The position numbers were made by a program, and so were the translations under genes. DNA of 64,000 nucleotides from Saprospiraceae bacterium. Lineage in GTDB: Bacteria; Bacteroidota; Bacteroidia; Chitinophagales; Saprospiraceae. Under the pieces are notes generated by a model that saw only the letters and a list, made by a program, of their open reading frames with translations, had not been told where the DNA came from and did not search any database. The first letter of the stretch is position 1; each line of letters starts with the position of its first letter. Shown here piece after piece: positions 18,731 through 26,838 of this stretch. The DNA lies in contig JADJOB010000002.1 of assembly GCA_016714025.1 (NCBI GenBank), positions 913,501-977,500 of the forward strand. Direction: 5' to 3'.

Positions 18731-18758
18731 TTGATCAAATAAGAAAAAATTACTTTTG
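18731..18758 (+). promoter_or_regulatory. Bacteroidota-type promoter (TTG / N17 / TACTTTTG)
   Basis: TTG at 18731-18733 and TACTTTTG at 18751-18758 fit the primary-sigma consensus TTG...TAnnTTTG closely. The predicted start near 18764 gives a ~22-nt leader to the lipoprotein gene at 18786. Confidence 0.75.
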
Positions 18759-18785
18759 TGGCCTCAAAATTAAACACAATACAAA

Positions 18786-19319
18786 ATGAAAAAATTAATT
18801 GCAATTATTACCCCGGTATTATTTTTAGTTTCTTGTAAAAATGTAGAGCAATTCCGTGCTCCTATTGAAGCATTATCTGCTGATTGGGAAAAAGCTACAA
18901 CTGCTGTAACAGAAGTTGGAACAATGTTAGGCGCTGCACAATCTTCATTGGCTTCTTTAAAAGATAGTTTAATGGTAGATCCAAAAATGGCTGCTAAGAT
19001 GAAACCTGAAATGACAGCTTCATTAGACTCTATGAAAACTGCATTTATGGCACAAACTGAAATGATCGGTGGAATGGCTTCTGAAGTTACTTCTTTTGCT
19101 GGTAGCTGGCAGGAAATGTCAACCAAATTGGCTGCTTTGAAAGAAGGTTTGGCTTCTGGAAAATTAGAAGGCGATGTAATGGCTCAGGTTAACGAACTTA
19201 AAACAGCTGTTATGGATGCTTCTACAAAAGCAGATGGTTGGAAATCTAAATTAGATGCTACAAAAGCTGCTGCAATGGCTGCTTACGAAATGTATAAGCA
19301 AAAAGCAATGGTAAAGTAA
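18786..19319 (+). CDS. Small alpha-helical lipoprotein, unknown function
   Basis: The 177-residue product has a short lipoprotein signal with lipobox LVSC (Cys 17). The mature part is almost wholly helix-forming and rich in Ala, Met, Lys and Glu (KMAAKMKPEMTASLDSMKT; AAAMAAYEMYKQKAMVK), with heptad-like spacing that suggests a coiled coil, perhaps a small periplasmic bundle. I recognise no named family. The best promoter in the window lies just upstream and a strong terminator just downstream, so it is a one-gene transcript; codon use also looks tuned (many GCT/AAA), hinting at high expression. Confidence 0.8.
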   Translation: MKKLIAIITPVLFLVSCKNVEQFRAPIEALSADWEKATTAVTEVGTMLGAAQSSLASLKDSLMVDPKMAAKMKPEMTASLDSMKTAFMAQTEMIGGMASEVTSFAGSWQEMSTKLAALKEGLASGKLEGDVMAQVNELKTAVMDASTKADGWKSKLDATKAAAMAAYEMYKQKAMVK

Positions 19320-19354
19320 TTTTACCAGGAGAAATAAATCGAAATAGATAAATC

Positions 19355-19389
19355 AAAGGGGATTCTGGAAACGGGATCCCCTTTTTTTT
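19355..19389 (+). terminator. Intrinsic terminator of the small lipoprotein gene
   Basis: GGGGATT (19358-19364) pairs with GATCCCC (19375-19381) with one wobble, followed by eight T. Confidence 0.88.
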
Positions 19390-19483
19390 GTGGTTTTTGT
19401 GAATCCAATGGGTAAATGATAGATTCCAAAATGGTATTTATTTCAAAGAAAACCTTTAAAAATTAAATTCCTGATTGGAATGT

Positions 19484-19879
19484 TTATTGTACCAGGGCAG
19501 CCTTACGAAATGGCTTGAATTTATAAAAATAATAACTCGCCAAAAGCAAAAAGGGCAACACGGAGGCGATTATTTTAAAATTCATACCTAAGAGTCCCAC
19601 CAATAATATAAAGAGCACCAGCAAGGAGAGAGCTAGAATTCCAATGCCGTTGAGTTTGGTTAAAGGCTTTGGATATACTATACAAATCAACAAAATAAGC
19701 TGGCTGAGAATTCCAGTTAGAATCAGTGGATGGGTCAGCGTATTCAATAGGTCTCCTTCTTTTGTCAATATCGTTAACTCGAGTTGATAGAAAAAAGATG
19801 AATGATCACCCGGCCATTCCAAATAACAAAAAGAAAAGCTAACAAGTAATAATATATTTAGTAGTCTTTGAACCAACAT
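19484..19879 (-). CDS. Four-helix membrane protein, unknown function
   Basis: The 131-residue product has hydrophobic segments at about residues 4-19, 50-68, 78-100 and 103-118 and a basic tail (YKFKPFRKAALVQ). It has no catalytic motif I can name. The start MLVQRLLNILLLVSF could be a signal anchor. It lies downstream of htpG on the same strand with a 90-bp gap and could be read from the htpG promoter, but a functional link is only a guess. Confidence 0.65.
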   Translation of the reverse strand: MLVQRLLNILLLVSFSFCYLEWPGDHSSFFYQLELTILTKEGDLLNTLTHPLILTGILSQLILLICIVYPKPLTKLNGIGILALSLLVLFILLVGLLGMNFKIIASVLPFLLLASYYFYKFKPFRKAALVQ

Positions 19880-19969
19880 CGCTGATTATTTTAGATTAAA
19901 AATAATCAAACTTGCTGATTTCAAATAACTATTTAAATTTCTTGGCTGTAAATTTTATTTAACTATTTG

Positions 19970-21832
19970 CTAGACCCGCTCCAAACTTTTCTTAACGAAT
20001 TCATGCAGTCCTTCACCTTGCAACATATGTTGATCGAGCAGAGCCAATTTAAACAAGTAATCGGCAACTTCCTTTTGCTTTTCAGGATCTGTTTCTGAAA
20101 GAATCTTTTGTGAGACCAACGGATGATTTCCATTGATTACACTTTCAAAGTGATTTAAAAATGGATTGTCTTCAGAATCTCCTTTCATGGCTGACATCAT
20201 GTATTGCATTTCTGTCATGCGCCGCATAAATTCTGGCTTTACAATAAGTACGGGAGGATCATTTGGGGAAAGGGATTTGACTTCAGTTTTACTGGCTTTA
20301 TTAGTTGGTAAAGATTTAAATAATTCTTCAATGGTTTTTTGTTCACTCTCCGATAAAACCAATTCTGTTTGATCTCCTTTATCTATCAGATGATTCAGGG
20401 TATCTGAATCAACTCGCTTAAAAGTCATTTCAGCTTTCATTTCCAAATGCTGTATAAAATGATTATCCAGTACATTGTTTAAAAGCAATACATCGTAACC
20501 ATGTTCTTTTGCATTTTGAACACTTCGATAGTGTAATTTTAAATCATTTGTATATAAAGCAATCAGACGATTGTCTTTGTCTTTCTGTGTGTCTTTTATT
20601 TTTTCTTTATATTCCTCAATAGTGAAACATTCTTTATCTGAATTTTCCAATAAGGTAAAGGACATGGCTTTTTCAGCAAATTTTTCATCAGATACCAATC
20701 CGTATTTTACGAATGTACTGATGTCATTCCATTTATTTTGGAAGTCTTTACGATCTTTTTTAAACAGCTCACTTAATTTTTCTGCCACCTTTTTAGTGAT
20801 GTAGCCTGATATTTTTCGAACGTTGCTGTCCGCCTGTAGATACGATCTGGATACATTCAATGGAATATCCGGTGAATCAATTACACCGTGTAAAAGCATT
20901 AAAAATTCTGGAACTATTTCTTTTACATCGTCGGTAACAAAAACCTGATTGCTGTAAAGGTGAATTTTATTTTTCTGAACTTCAAAGTTTTGTCTGATTT
21001 TAGGAAAATACAAAACACCCGTCAGATTAAAAGGAAAATCAATATTCAAATGAATCCAGAACAGCGGTTCTTCTGCGTAAGGATACAATTCATTGTAGAA
21101 AGATTTGTAGTCCTCATCTGTTAAATCAACCGGGGTCTTTTTCCAAAGGGGGTCGGTGTTGTTGATAATATGAGCTGTTTCAACCTCTTTTTCAGTTTCG
21201 CCTTCTTTAATGGTTTCCTTTTTTGTTCCAAACTGAATGGGGATTGGTAAAAATTTGCAAAATTTTTCGAGCAGGCTTTCAATTTTAGTTTGCTCTAAAT
21301 AGTCTTTACAGTCTGCGGAAAGATGCAGAATAATATCCGTTCCACGTCCTGCTTTATCTGTGTTTTCAATGGTAAATTCCGTATCGCCATTGCAAGTCCA
21401 TTTTACCGGAACGGAATCTTCGCGATAAGACTTTGTTACAACTTCAACTCGATCTGAAACCATGAAAGCTGAATAGAAACCTAATCCAAAGTGCCCAATA
21501 ATTGAGGCCTCCCCTTGATATTTGCTGATAAATTCTTCAGCCGAAGAAAAAGCCAACTGGTTAAGGTATTTTTGAACTTCTTCTTCATTCATGCCAATCC
21601 CTCTATCCCGGATGGTTAGCGTACCAGCTTCTTTATCGATAACGACTTCAATTGTTAATTCGCCTAAATCTCCTTTGGCTTCTCCTTTTGAAGAAAGAAC
21701 TTTTAGTTTTGTTGTTGCGTCAACCGCATTGGAAATTAATTCCCTCAGAAAAATCTCTTGCTCAGAATAAAGAAACTTCTTAATTATGGGGAATATATTC
21801 TCCGTTTGGACTGAAATTCTACCGGATTGCAT
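19970..21832 (-). CDS. htpG: Molecular chaperone HtpG (Hsp90)
   Basis: The 620-residue cytoplasmic ATP-dependent chaperone has the expected Hsp90 order: N-terminal GHKL ATPase domain with ELISNAVDA (N-box), DRGIGMNEEE and GHFGLGFYSAFMV; middle domain with the LNVSRSYLQAD catalytic loop (Arg supports hydrolysis); and a C-terminal dimerisation domain. It has no charged linker, as in bacterial homologues. Length is normal. The promoter region carries nested inverted repeats (21889-21928), about 57 bp upstream of the start codon, which may be a heat-shock operator. Confidence 0.97.
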   Translation of the reverse strand: MQSGRISVQTENIFPIIKKFLYSEQEIFLRELISNAVDATTKLKVLSSKGEAKGDLGELTIEVVIDKEAGTLTIRDRGIGMNEEEVQKYLNQLAFSSAEEFISKYQGEASIIGHFGLGFYSAFMVSDRVEVVTKSYREDSVPVKWTCNGDTEFTIENTDKAGRGTDIILHLSADCKDYLEQTKIESLLEKFCKFLPIPIQFGTKKETIKEGETEKEVETAHIINNTDPLWKKTPVDLTDEDYKSFYNELYPYAEEPLFWIHLNIDFPFNLTGVLYFPKIRQNFEVQKNKIHLYSNQVFVTDDVKEIVPEFLMLLHGVIDSPDIPLNVSRSYLQADSNVRKISGYITKKVAEKLSELFKKDRKDFQNKWNDISTFVKYGLVSDEKFAEKAMSFTLLENSDKECFTIEEYKEKIKDTQKDKDNRLIALYTNDLKLHYRSVQNAKEHGYDVLLLNNVLDNHFIQHLEMKAEMTFKRVDSDTLNHLIDKGDQTELVLSESEQKTIEELFKSLPTNKASKTEVKSLSPNDPPVLIVKPEFMRRMTEMQYMMSAMKGDSEDNPFLNHFESVINGNHPLVSQKILSETDPEKQKEVADYLFKLALLDQHMLQGEGLHEFVKKSLERV

Positions 21833-21888
21833 TGTATTAGATTTTTAGTTACAACTGAGCTTGTCAAAGCCTGTGCCATCCTATAAAA

Positions 21889-21928
21889 ACTGTCAATTTG
21901 ACTCAAATTGTTAGCAGTTTCTGACAGT
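21889..21928. promoter_or_regulatory. Nested inverted repeats upstream of htpG
   Basis: A 17-bp perfect palindrome CAATTTGACTCAAATTG (21894-21910) overlaps an outer pair ACTGTCA (21889-21895) / TGACAGT (21922-21928). The position relative to htpG (start codon at 21832, minus strand) suits a repressor or activator site. It does not match the CIRCE sequence. Confidence 0.5.
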
Positions 21929-22261
21929 TGGGGAAAGGTCCCACCCTAAATAAAGCGATTCAGACATGAATTAAAATTCTGCAGATTACACGTATCCTTT
22001 GCTGAACGGCTAAAGACCTGTTTTGAGGGCCTATCTATAATGCAAAACTTCCTCAAAACCATTCGAATCAGCCCTTCTCTAGGCGAATAAGCACTCACAT
22101 TAAAGAAATTGAAATGCAATTACATAATCAAATAACTTAAAATACGAGTTTATTTGAAATAATAATAAGTTGATAATCAATTATTTACATGCAATAAATT
22201 TGTTAGAATGGCTAAATATGTAAAAAAAAATTGATTTCTAATAAAATTGGCAAGATTTCTG
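21929..22261. other. AT-rich non-coding stretch upstream of a candidate RNA
   Basis: No supported gene was found. Stop codons are dense in all frames. It probably contains the promoter of the candidate RNA at 22262-22370, but no full TTG...TAnnTTTG pair was found. Confidence 0.4.
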
Positions 22262-22370
22262 CATATTACTAGATGTCCGCTTGAAAACCGGACGCGTACC
22301 CAAAGAATTGGATACGAGACAATTTTTGAGATCGGTTTGCTGGGGGGTATAAACCGATCTCTTTTTTTTT
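22262..22370 (+). ncRNA. Candidate structured small RNA
   Basis: Three hairpins follow in a row: GTCCG/CGGAC (22275-22279/22289-22293), CGTACCC/GGATACG (22295-22301/22310-22316, one mismatch), and an 11-bp perfect stem GAGATCGGTTT (22328-22338) with 22351-22361, then nine T. No reading frame precedes this terminator on the plus strand: htpG is transcribed away on the minus strand and the surA-like gene ends on the minus strand at 22434. So a separate RNA is the simplest reading. The 5' end is approximate and the family is unknown. Confidence 0.5.
22328..22370 (+). terminator. Strong intrinsic terminator of the candidate RNA
   Basis: An 11-bp perfect stem with a 12-nt G-rich loop (GCTGGGGGGTAT) and nine T. 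On the minus strand there is no T run, so it acts in the plus direction. Confidence 0.85.
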
Positions 22371-22433
22371 ATCCAAAGTAATTTTTTGGAAGCCCCTAAG
22401 GCTAAAATTCCCTGGCCATAAAAATCAACTAAG

Positions 22434-23792
22434 TTATTCTGCTAGGATCCAACTGCCAACCTCTGGGCATAGAGCTTTAATACTCGGGTCAATTTCAATA
22501 TATGCTTTTGGGACATTGTTGCCCAACCACTCTTGAAATTTCATATTCTTTTTAAAATCTTTTGCAGCGGATTGAATCTTCGCATAATCTTGCTTTAAGT
22601 TTGCCTTATGCGGTGCTGTTTTAGAGAGGAGTTTTACAATCCGGTATGATTTTGAGCCATCAAGATCTGTGGAAACAAATGGTTTTGATATATCTAAAAC
22701 TTTTAAGCCATCAATTGCAAAAAATACATCGGGATCTAAATCCCCTGTTTCAAAAGTGGCTGTTCCCGTTTTTGGATTTAATAATTGTCCGCCATTGTTA
22801 AAAGATTCTGCTTTCTTATCTGAAAAATAACGCACTGCAGTTTCAAATGGAATGCTGTCTTTTATAATAAGATTTCGGATGGAGTCTAAATAGTGTTCAG
22901 CTAATTTTAAATCTTCTGTTTCCACTTTAGGCTTAATTAAAATATGTCTGCTTAAAATGGAATTTCCGCGCCGTTCCAACAATTGAATTAGGTGTAATCC
23001 GTATTCTGATTCTACGATTCCTGAAATCGAATCTTTCTCAAGATTATAAGCTACTGCTTCGTATTCTGGTACCAGACTTCCTCTTTTCATCCAACCTAAA
23101 GCACCTCCATTTTTTGCAGACCCTGCATCGTCTGATACTAAACTGGCAATTTTACCGAAATCTTCACCATTCCGGATACGCATTAAAATTTTCTCTAACT
23201 TTTCTTTTGCAGCTTTTTTCTGAGCGGCATTAATTTTTGGTTTATATACAATTTCCGAAATCTCCACTTCGGAATTAAAATAAGGGATGCTATCTTTTGG
23301 AATTCTATCAAAAAAAGCTTGCGTTTCTTCAGGGGTTACCCGAATCTCTCCAATGATTTTATTCTGAAGACGTTCTGCAAGCAATTGATTTTTCAAATCT
23401 TCTTTAAATCGTTCCCGTGTATCAGCAACACTTTGACCATAGTATTCTTCAAATTTCTGGAAGTCGTTATTAAAATAAGCTAAAATCTGTTCCAGTCTTG
23501 CATTGAGTTGTTGTTCAATTTCTTCATCTTTAATTTCAATACTATCCACTTTGGCTCGGTTGATCATAAATTTTTGAATCAATAAATTTTCCAAAATGGG
23601 ACAAGAAGGATCATCCAATGAAGCTCCTTGCTTATTTTTCATAAAGCTGATTTGTTCTTGCCAATCAGAATATAAAATAATTTCACCACCAACCTTTGCT
23701 ATTATTTTATCAATTGTTTTGGATTGTGCATTAAGATTTATACTAAACTGAAAAACCAATAGAAATAAAAAAATGAATTTTGATACCTTCAT
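22434..23792 (-). CDS. SurA-like periplasmic peptidyl-prolyl isomerase
   Basis: The 452-residue product begins with a signal peptide (MKVSKFIFLFLLVFQFSINLNAQ). The N-terminal SurA-type chaperone helices follow (IIAKVGGEIILYSDW; LLIQKFMINRAKVDSIEIKD). Two parvulin (PPIC) domains come next, the first with SDDAGSAKNGGALGWMKRG and VESEYGLHLIQLL, the second more degenerate with YFSDKKAESFNNGGQLLN. This is the SurA plan: it escorts unfolded outer-membrane proteins through the periplasm. It is the last gene of a three-gene operon with 2-bp and 7-bp gaps, all coding for foldase-like proteins. Confidence 0.9.
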   Translation of the reverse strand: MKVSKFIFLFLLVFQFSINLNAQSKTIDKIIAKVGGEIILYSDWQEQISFMKNKQGASLDDPSCPILENLLIQKFMINRAKVDSIEIKDEEIEQQLNARLEQILAYFNNDFQKFEEYYGQSVADTRERFKEDLKNQLLAERLQNKIIGEIRVTPEETQAFFDRIPKDSIPYFNSEVEISEIVYKPKINAAQKKAAKEKLEKILMRIRNGEDFGKIASLVSDDAGSAKNGGALGWMKRGSLVPEYEAVAYNLEKDSISGIVESEYGLHLIQLLERRGNSILSRHILIKPKVETEDLKLAEHYLDSIRNLIIKDSIPFETAVRYFSDKKAESFNNGGQLLNPKTGTATFETGDLDPDVFFAIDGLKVLDISKPFVSTDLDGSKSYRIVKLLSKTAPHKANLKQDYAKIQSAAKDFKKNMKFQEWLGNNVPKAYIEIDPSIKALCPEVGSWILAE

Positions 23793-23794
23793 AA

Positions 23795-24667
23795 TTATTT
23801 GTTGAGAAACTGGATGTGTTTGTTTTTTAATTCGGATTCATAAAGCTCATTTTTTATTTTCTCCAGCAATTTAATTTTTCGCTGATGAAAAATGGCTTGT
23901 GTAGCCTGATCCTTAAAAAAGGAAAGGGGCGGTTCTTGATTAGGTCGGACCACTTCAAAAAATCGAACCCGGTAACTATGATTAAAATCTGCAAAATCAC
24001 GCGTGATTCCTGATTGAATAGTACTTTCAGATATAAACTTTGAAGGCAAGTGTTGTTTAACTTCATCCCATTTATACCATTTCTGTGGATTTAAATAACA
24101 GATGTCAGCATTATTCTGACAATATAGATTCAACAGTTGCAAATTTACAGGGTTGATATTTTTCCATAAATTCTCCAAGGTTTTAGATTCTGCAACTGGT
24201 TTATTAATTTTTAATAGTACAAACCTGAAAATTGTACTTTCTAATTTATATTTAGCCTTATTGCTCCGGTAATATTCTAATAATTCCTGTTCAGAAATGC
24301 TTGTATCTAATTTTTCACGGATAATTTTTTCTTCAAACTTCAATTGAAGTAATTCATCTCTAAACTTCTCGGTCAATTGATTGATTTCATCCTGATTTGA
24401 AAGCTGTTTTCGGGCTTCTTTGACCAGGATTTGATCTTTAAGCCATTTCTCAATATAATTAGTTACAAGTTGAATGCTGTCTTTTGGTGAAAAAGCCTGT
24501 TGTGCTTGTTCGTCCAATTCAGACCGTGTTAATTCGTGATCATTATAACGGACCATTACAGAATTCGTAACAGCATCGGTCGCTTCTGCTGTTTTTTTAC
24601 AAGCCCCTATCAAGCTTATGATAGCTATAAATGAAAGGAACTTTAAAAAAAAACAGCGTTCATTCAT
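23795..24667 (-). CDS. PpiC/SurA-like lipoprotein, degenerate isomerase part
   Basis: The 290-residue product is a lipoprotein (lipobox IGAC, Cys at about residue 23). An N-terminal SurA/PpiC-like helical region follows (LTRSELDEQAQQAFSPKDS; IEKWLKDQILVKEA; LDTSISEQELLEYYRSNKAK). The central part should be a PPIC domain but lacks the conserved GG...GWF/GY...HI residues, so it is probably a chaperone without isomerase activity. The length is shorter than either neighbour. Its place between two PPIases in a tight operon supports an outer-membrane protein biogenesis role at the membrane face. Confidence 0.8.
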   Translation of the reverse strand: MNERCFFLKFLSFIAIISLIGACKKTAEATDAVTNSVMVRYNDHELTRSELDEQAQQAFSPKDSIQLVTNYIEKWLKDQILVKEARKQLSNQDEINQLTEKFRDELLQLKFEEKIIREKLDTSISEQELLEYYRSNKAKYKLESTIFRFVLLKINKPVAESKTLENLWKNINPVNLQLLNLYCQNNADICYLNPQKWYKWDEVKQHLPSKFISESTIQSGITRDFADFNHSYRVRFFEVVRPNQEPPLSFFKDQATQAIFHQRKIKLLEKIKNELYESELKNKHIQFLNK

Positions 24668-24674
24668 GTAATCA

Positions 24675-26636
24675 TTAATTTTTTACCAAACTGTTGAAAA
24701 CAGTTTCATTAACTTTTACCGGATATTTGCTTTTCAATTCTTCCACCCAAAGCATTTCCAAATGATCTTGATAATCTGCAATAATATATCCACGTGCTTC
24801 ATCCAAAGTTTTAATACCGGCTGGTAAATTTTCTTCAACTTTACGGAATGAATAACTTGTTAAATCTGAATCAAGGCTTAATTCGGTCATGCTGCCTTTA
24901 GTAAAGCCGATTCCTTTATAACTATCAGGTGATTTTTTCTCGGCAATCAATTTTTGAAAAGAAATATACCTTTTCTCTACGTCAAATTTTGCTAAGACCT
25001 TGTTGATTGAATTCTTTTTAGCAAACTTATAAATTTCGTCTGCAAGTTTTTTATTGGTAGTATCGATGGTGATTGCATGAATCACTGCCCGTTCATCCCA
25101 TTTATAATTTTGTTTGTTTTTTTCATAATATAATTTCAGGCCTGTGGTATCTTCTGAAGCACGATCCCATACAACATTCTTTGTAGCTTCAAATAGTAAT
25201 ATGCCTTCACGGTATTCTCTCATAAGGGCTTTAAAGTCTGGATATTTATCTTCCAATTTGCCTTCTTCAAATTGAAGACATTTTTGAGAAGCATATTCTT
25301 TCAACATATTTTTCAATGTAGTTGAAACATCTTTTTGGTCACCTCCTTGTAAGCGTTGACGGGTATTTGTTTTTACATATTCAGCAAAATCACGCGTTCC
25401 AAAATTTTGATTACCCAATGAGAATAATTTTTCATCTACCAAACTATCTGGTATTCTCCATTTATAAGTAAAAAAGTTTGTATCCATAGCATTGGTAAAG
25501 CGCATCAATGCTTCTTTATTTTCCTTGTATCCGGATTCTGTTTTTATTTTTTCTATTAGTGTAGCTTGCGCAATTGCAAATCGTTGATCTCTTTGAATGT
25601 CAGCCTGAATTTTACGCTTGGCTCTTTCATAAGGAATTTCCTCATCTTTATGCAATCTTTTAATAATATGCCAACCAATACTGGATTCAACCGGCAAGCT
25701 GACGTCCCCATCTTTTGCAAGTTTAAATGCAGCTTCTTCAAAAGCAGGTTCAAATTGATTAATTCCAAAGTAACCAATGTTGCCACCTTGTGGAGCAGTA
25801 GTTTTATCATCGCTAAGGGTTCTGGCCAGTTCTTCAAAGCTCTGTCCTTCTTTAATTTTTTTATAAATGCTGTCTGCTTTTGATTGGGCACTTAAATCAG
25901 CATTGTAGCGTGAAGATTTTTTAATCAGGATATGTGCTGCTTCCATTCTTCGATAGGCTGGGCGTTCTGATTCCAAACGGAGTACATGATAGCCAAGTTT
26001 TGTTCTAATTGGACTCGGGTAAACCTGACCAGGTTTTAAGGAATAGGCTGCATTTTCTAGATCATAAAATCCATCAGGAAACATAGAGGAAAACCATCCG
26101 AGGCGTCCGCCTTTTTGTGCAGAATTCATATCATTGGAAACTTTACAAGCATCTTCCCACCGAACACCATTTTTTAAGGTCTTAATTGCATTGGCTGCCA
26201 AATCATAAGACTTCATTGTATCCGCTCCCGTTGCATTTGGACTTAAGCTAAATAAAATATGATTGATCAAAACATCCTTTTTTTGACGCTCATACACTTC
26301 CCTGGCAAGTCGGTCGGTAACTTCCCGGTCATTCAGGTAATTTGTTGTCAGTTGTTGGCGGTAAACTTCCAATTCTTTAATAAGGGCTGGAATGGTATCG
26401 ACACCCATATCCCGGGCTGCCTGAACCTTTAATTTAAATTTAGTATAAAGGTTCAAATAATCCAAAAGTGATTTCCTGCTAAAATCAGCTTCTTTTTGGT
26501 TATTCTTACTGTAGATGTACTCAAATTCAGAAACCCGAACCTCTTTACCTGATACAGTAAACAGAACAGGATCTTTTTCTTGTGATTGGCCAATCACTGG
26601 AATCAATAATAAAAACAGGTAGCTTATAAATCTCAT
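24675..26636 (-). CDS. Periplasmic peptidyl-prolyl isomerase with two PPIC domains
   Basis: From the ATG at 26636 (MRFISYLFLLLIPVIGQSQ) the product is 653 residues with a cleavable signal. An upstream TTG would put extra residues before the signal and is less likely. Two parvulin domains are clear: the first has NDMNSAQKGGRLGWFSSMF and RTKLGYHVLRLE, the second has SDDKTTAPQGGNIGYFGI and VESSIGWHIIKRL. The large C-terminal helical part may be a chaperone arm. Bacteroidota often carry this gene with a lipoprotein and a SurA-like gene, exactly as here. The role is folding of secreted and outer-membrane proteins, relevant to the many T9SS cargo proteins nearby. Confidence 0.9.
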   Translation of the reverse strand: MRFISYLFLLLIPVIGQSQEKDPVLFTVSGKEVRVSEFEYIYSKNNQKEADFSRKSLLDYLNLYTKFKLKVQAARDMGVDTIPALIKELEVYRQQLTTNYLNDREVTDRLAREVYERQKKDVLINHILFSLSPNATGADTMKSYDLAANAIKTLKNGVRWEDACKVSNDMNSAQKGGRLGWFSSMFPDGFYDLENAAYSLKPGQVYPSPIRTKLGYHVLRLESERPAYRRMEAAHILIKKSSRYNADLSAQSKADSIYKKIKEGQSFEELARTLSDDKTTAPQGGNIGYFGINQFEPAFEEAAFKLAKDGDVSLPVESSIGWHIIKRLHKDEEIPYERAKRKIQADIQRDQRFAIAQATLIEKIKTESGYKENKEALMRFTNAMDTNFFTYKWRIPDSLVDEKLFSLGNQNFGTRDFAEYVKTNTRQRLQGGDQKDVSTTLKNMLKEYASQKCLQFEEGKLEDKYPDFKALMREYREGILLFEATKNVVWDRASEDTTGLKLYYEKNKQNYKWDERAVIHAITIDTTNKKLADEIYKFAKKNSINKVLAKFDVEKRYISFQKLIAEKKSPDSYKGIGFTKGSMTELSLDSDLTSYSFRKVEENLPAGIKTLDEARGYIIADYQDHLEMLWVEELKSKYPVKVNETVFNSLVKN

Positions 26637-26838
26637 ATTTTTTATTTTAAAAACGGTCAAAATTAAGCAGTAGATACGTTTATAGTTTATTTTATTGGGT
26701 GCTGAAATGCCGTATTAACGTAATATTAAAGGTATAATTGCAGAAAACAGGCTGTCAATCGAATCAAAACCGGCTGCATTTTGCGGATTCCCTCTAAATA
26801 ACAGGATTTAGGCTTTAGCCTGATGACTTTTACCGGTC

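Noticed and set aside
26700..26838. Hairpin between the murF-alr and PpiC-like genes as terminator
   Set aside because: Only a short AGGC/GCCT stem is visible with no clear T run in the transcribed direction.
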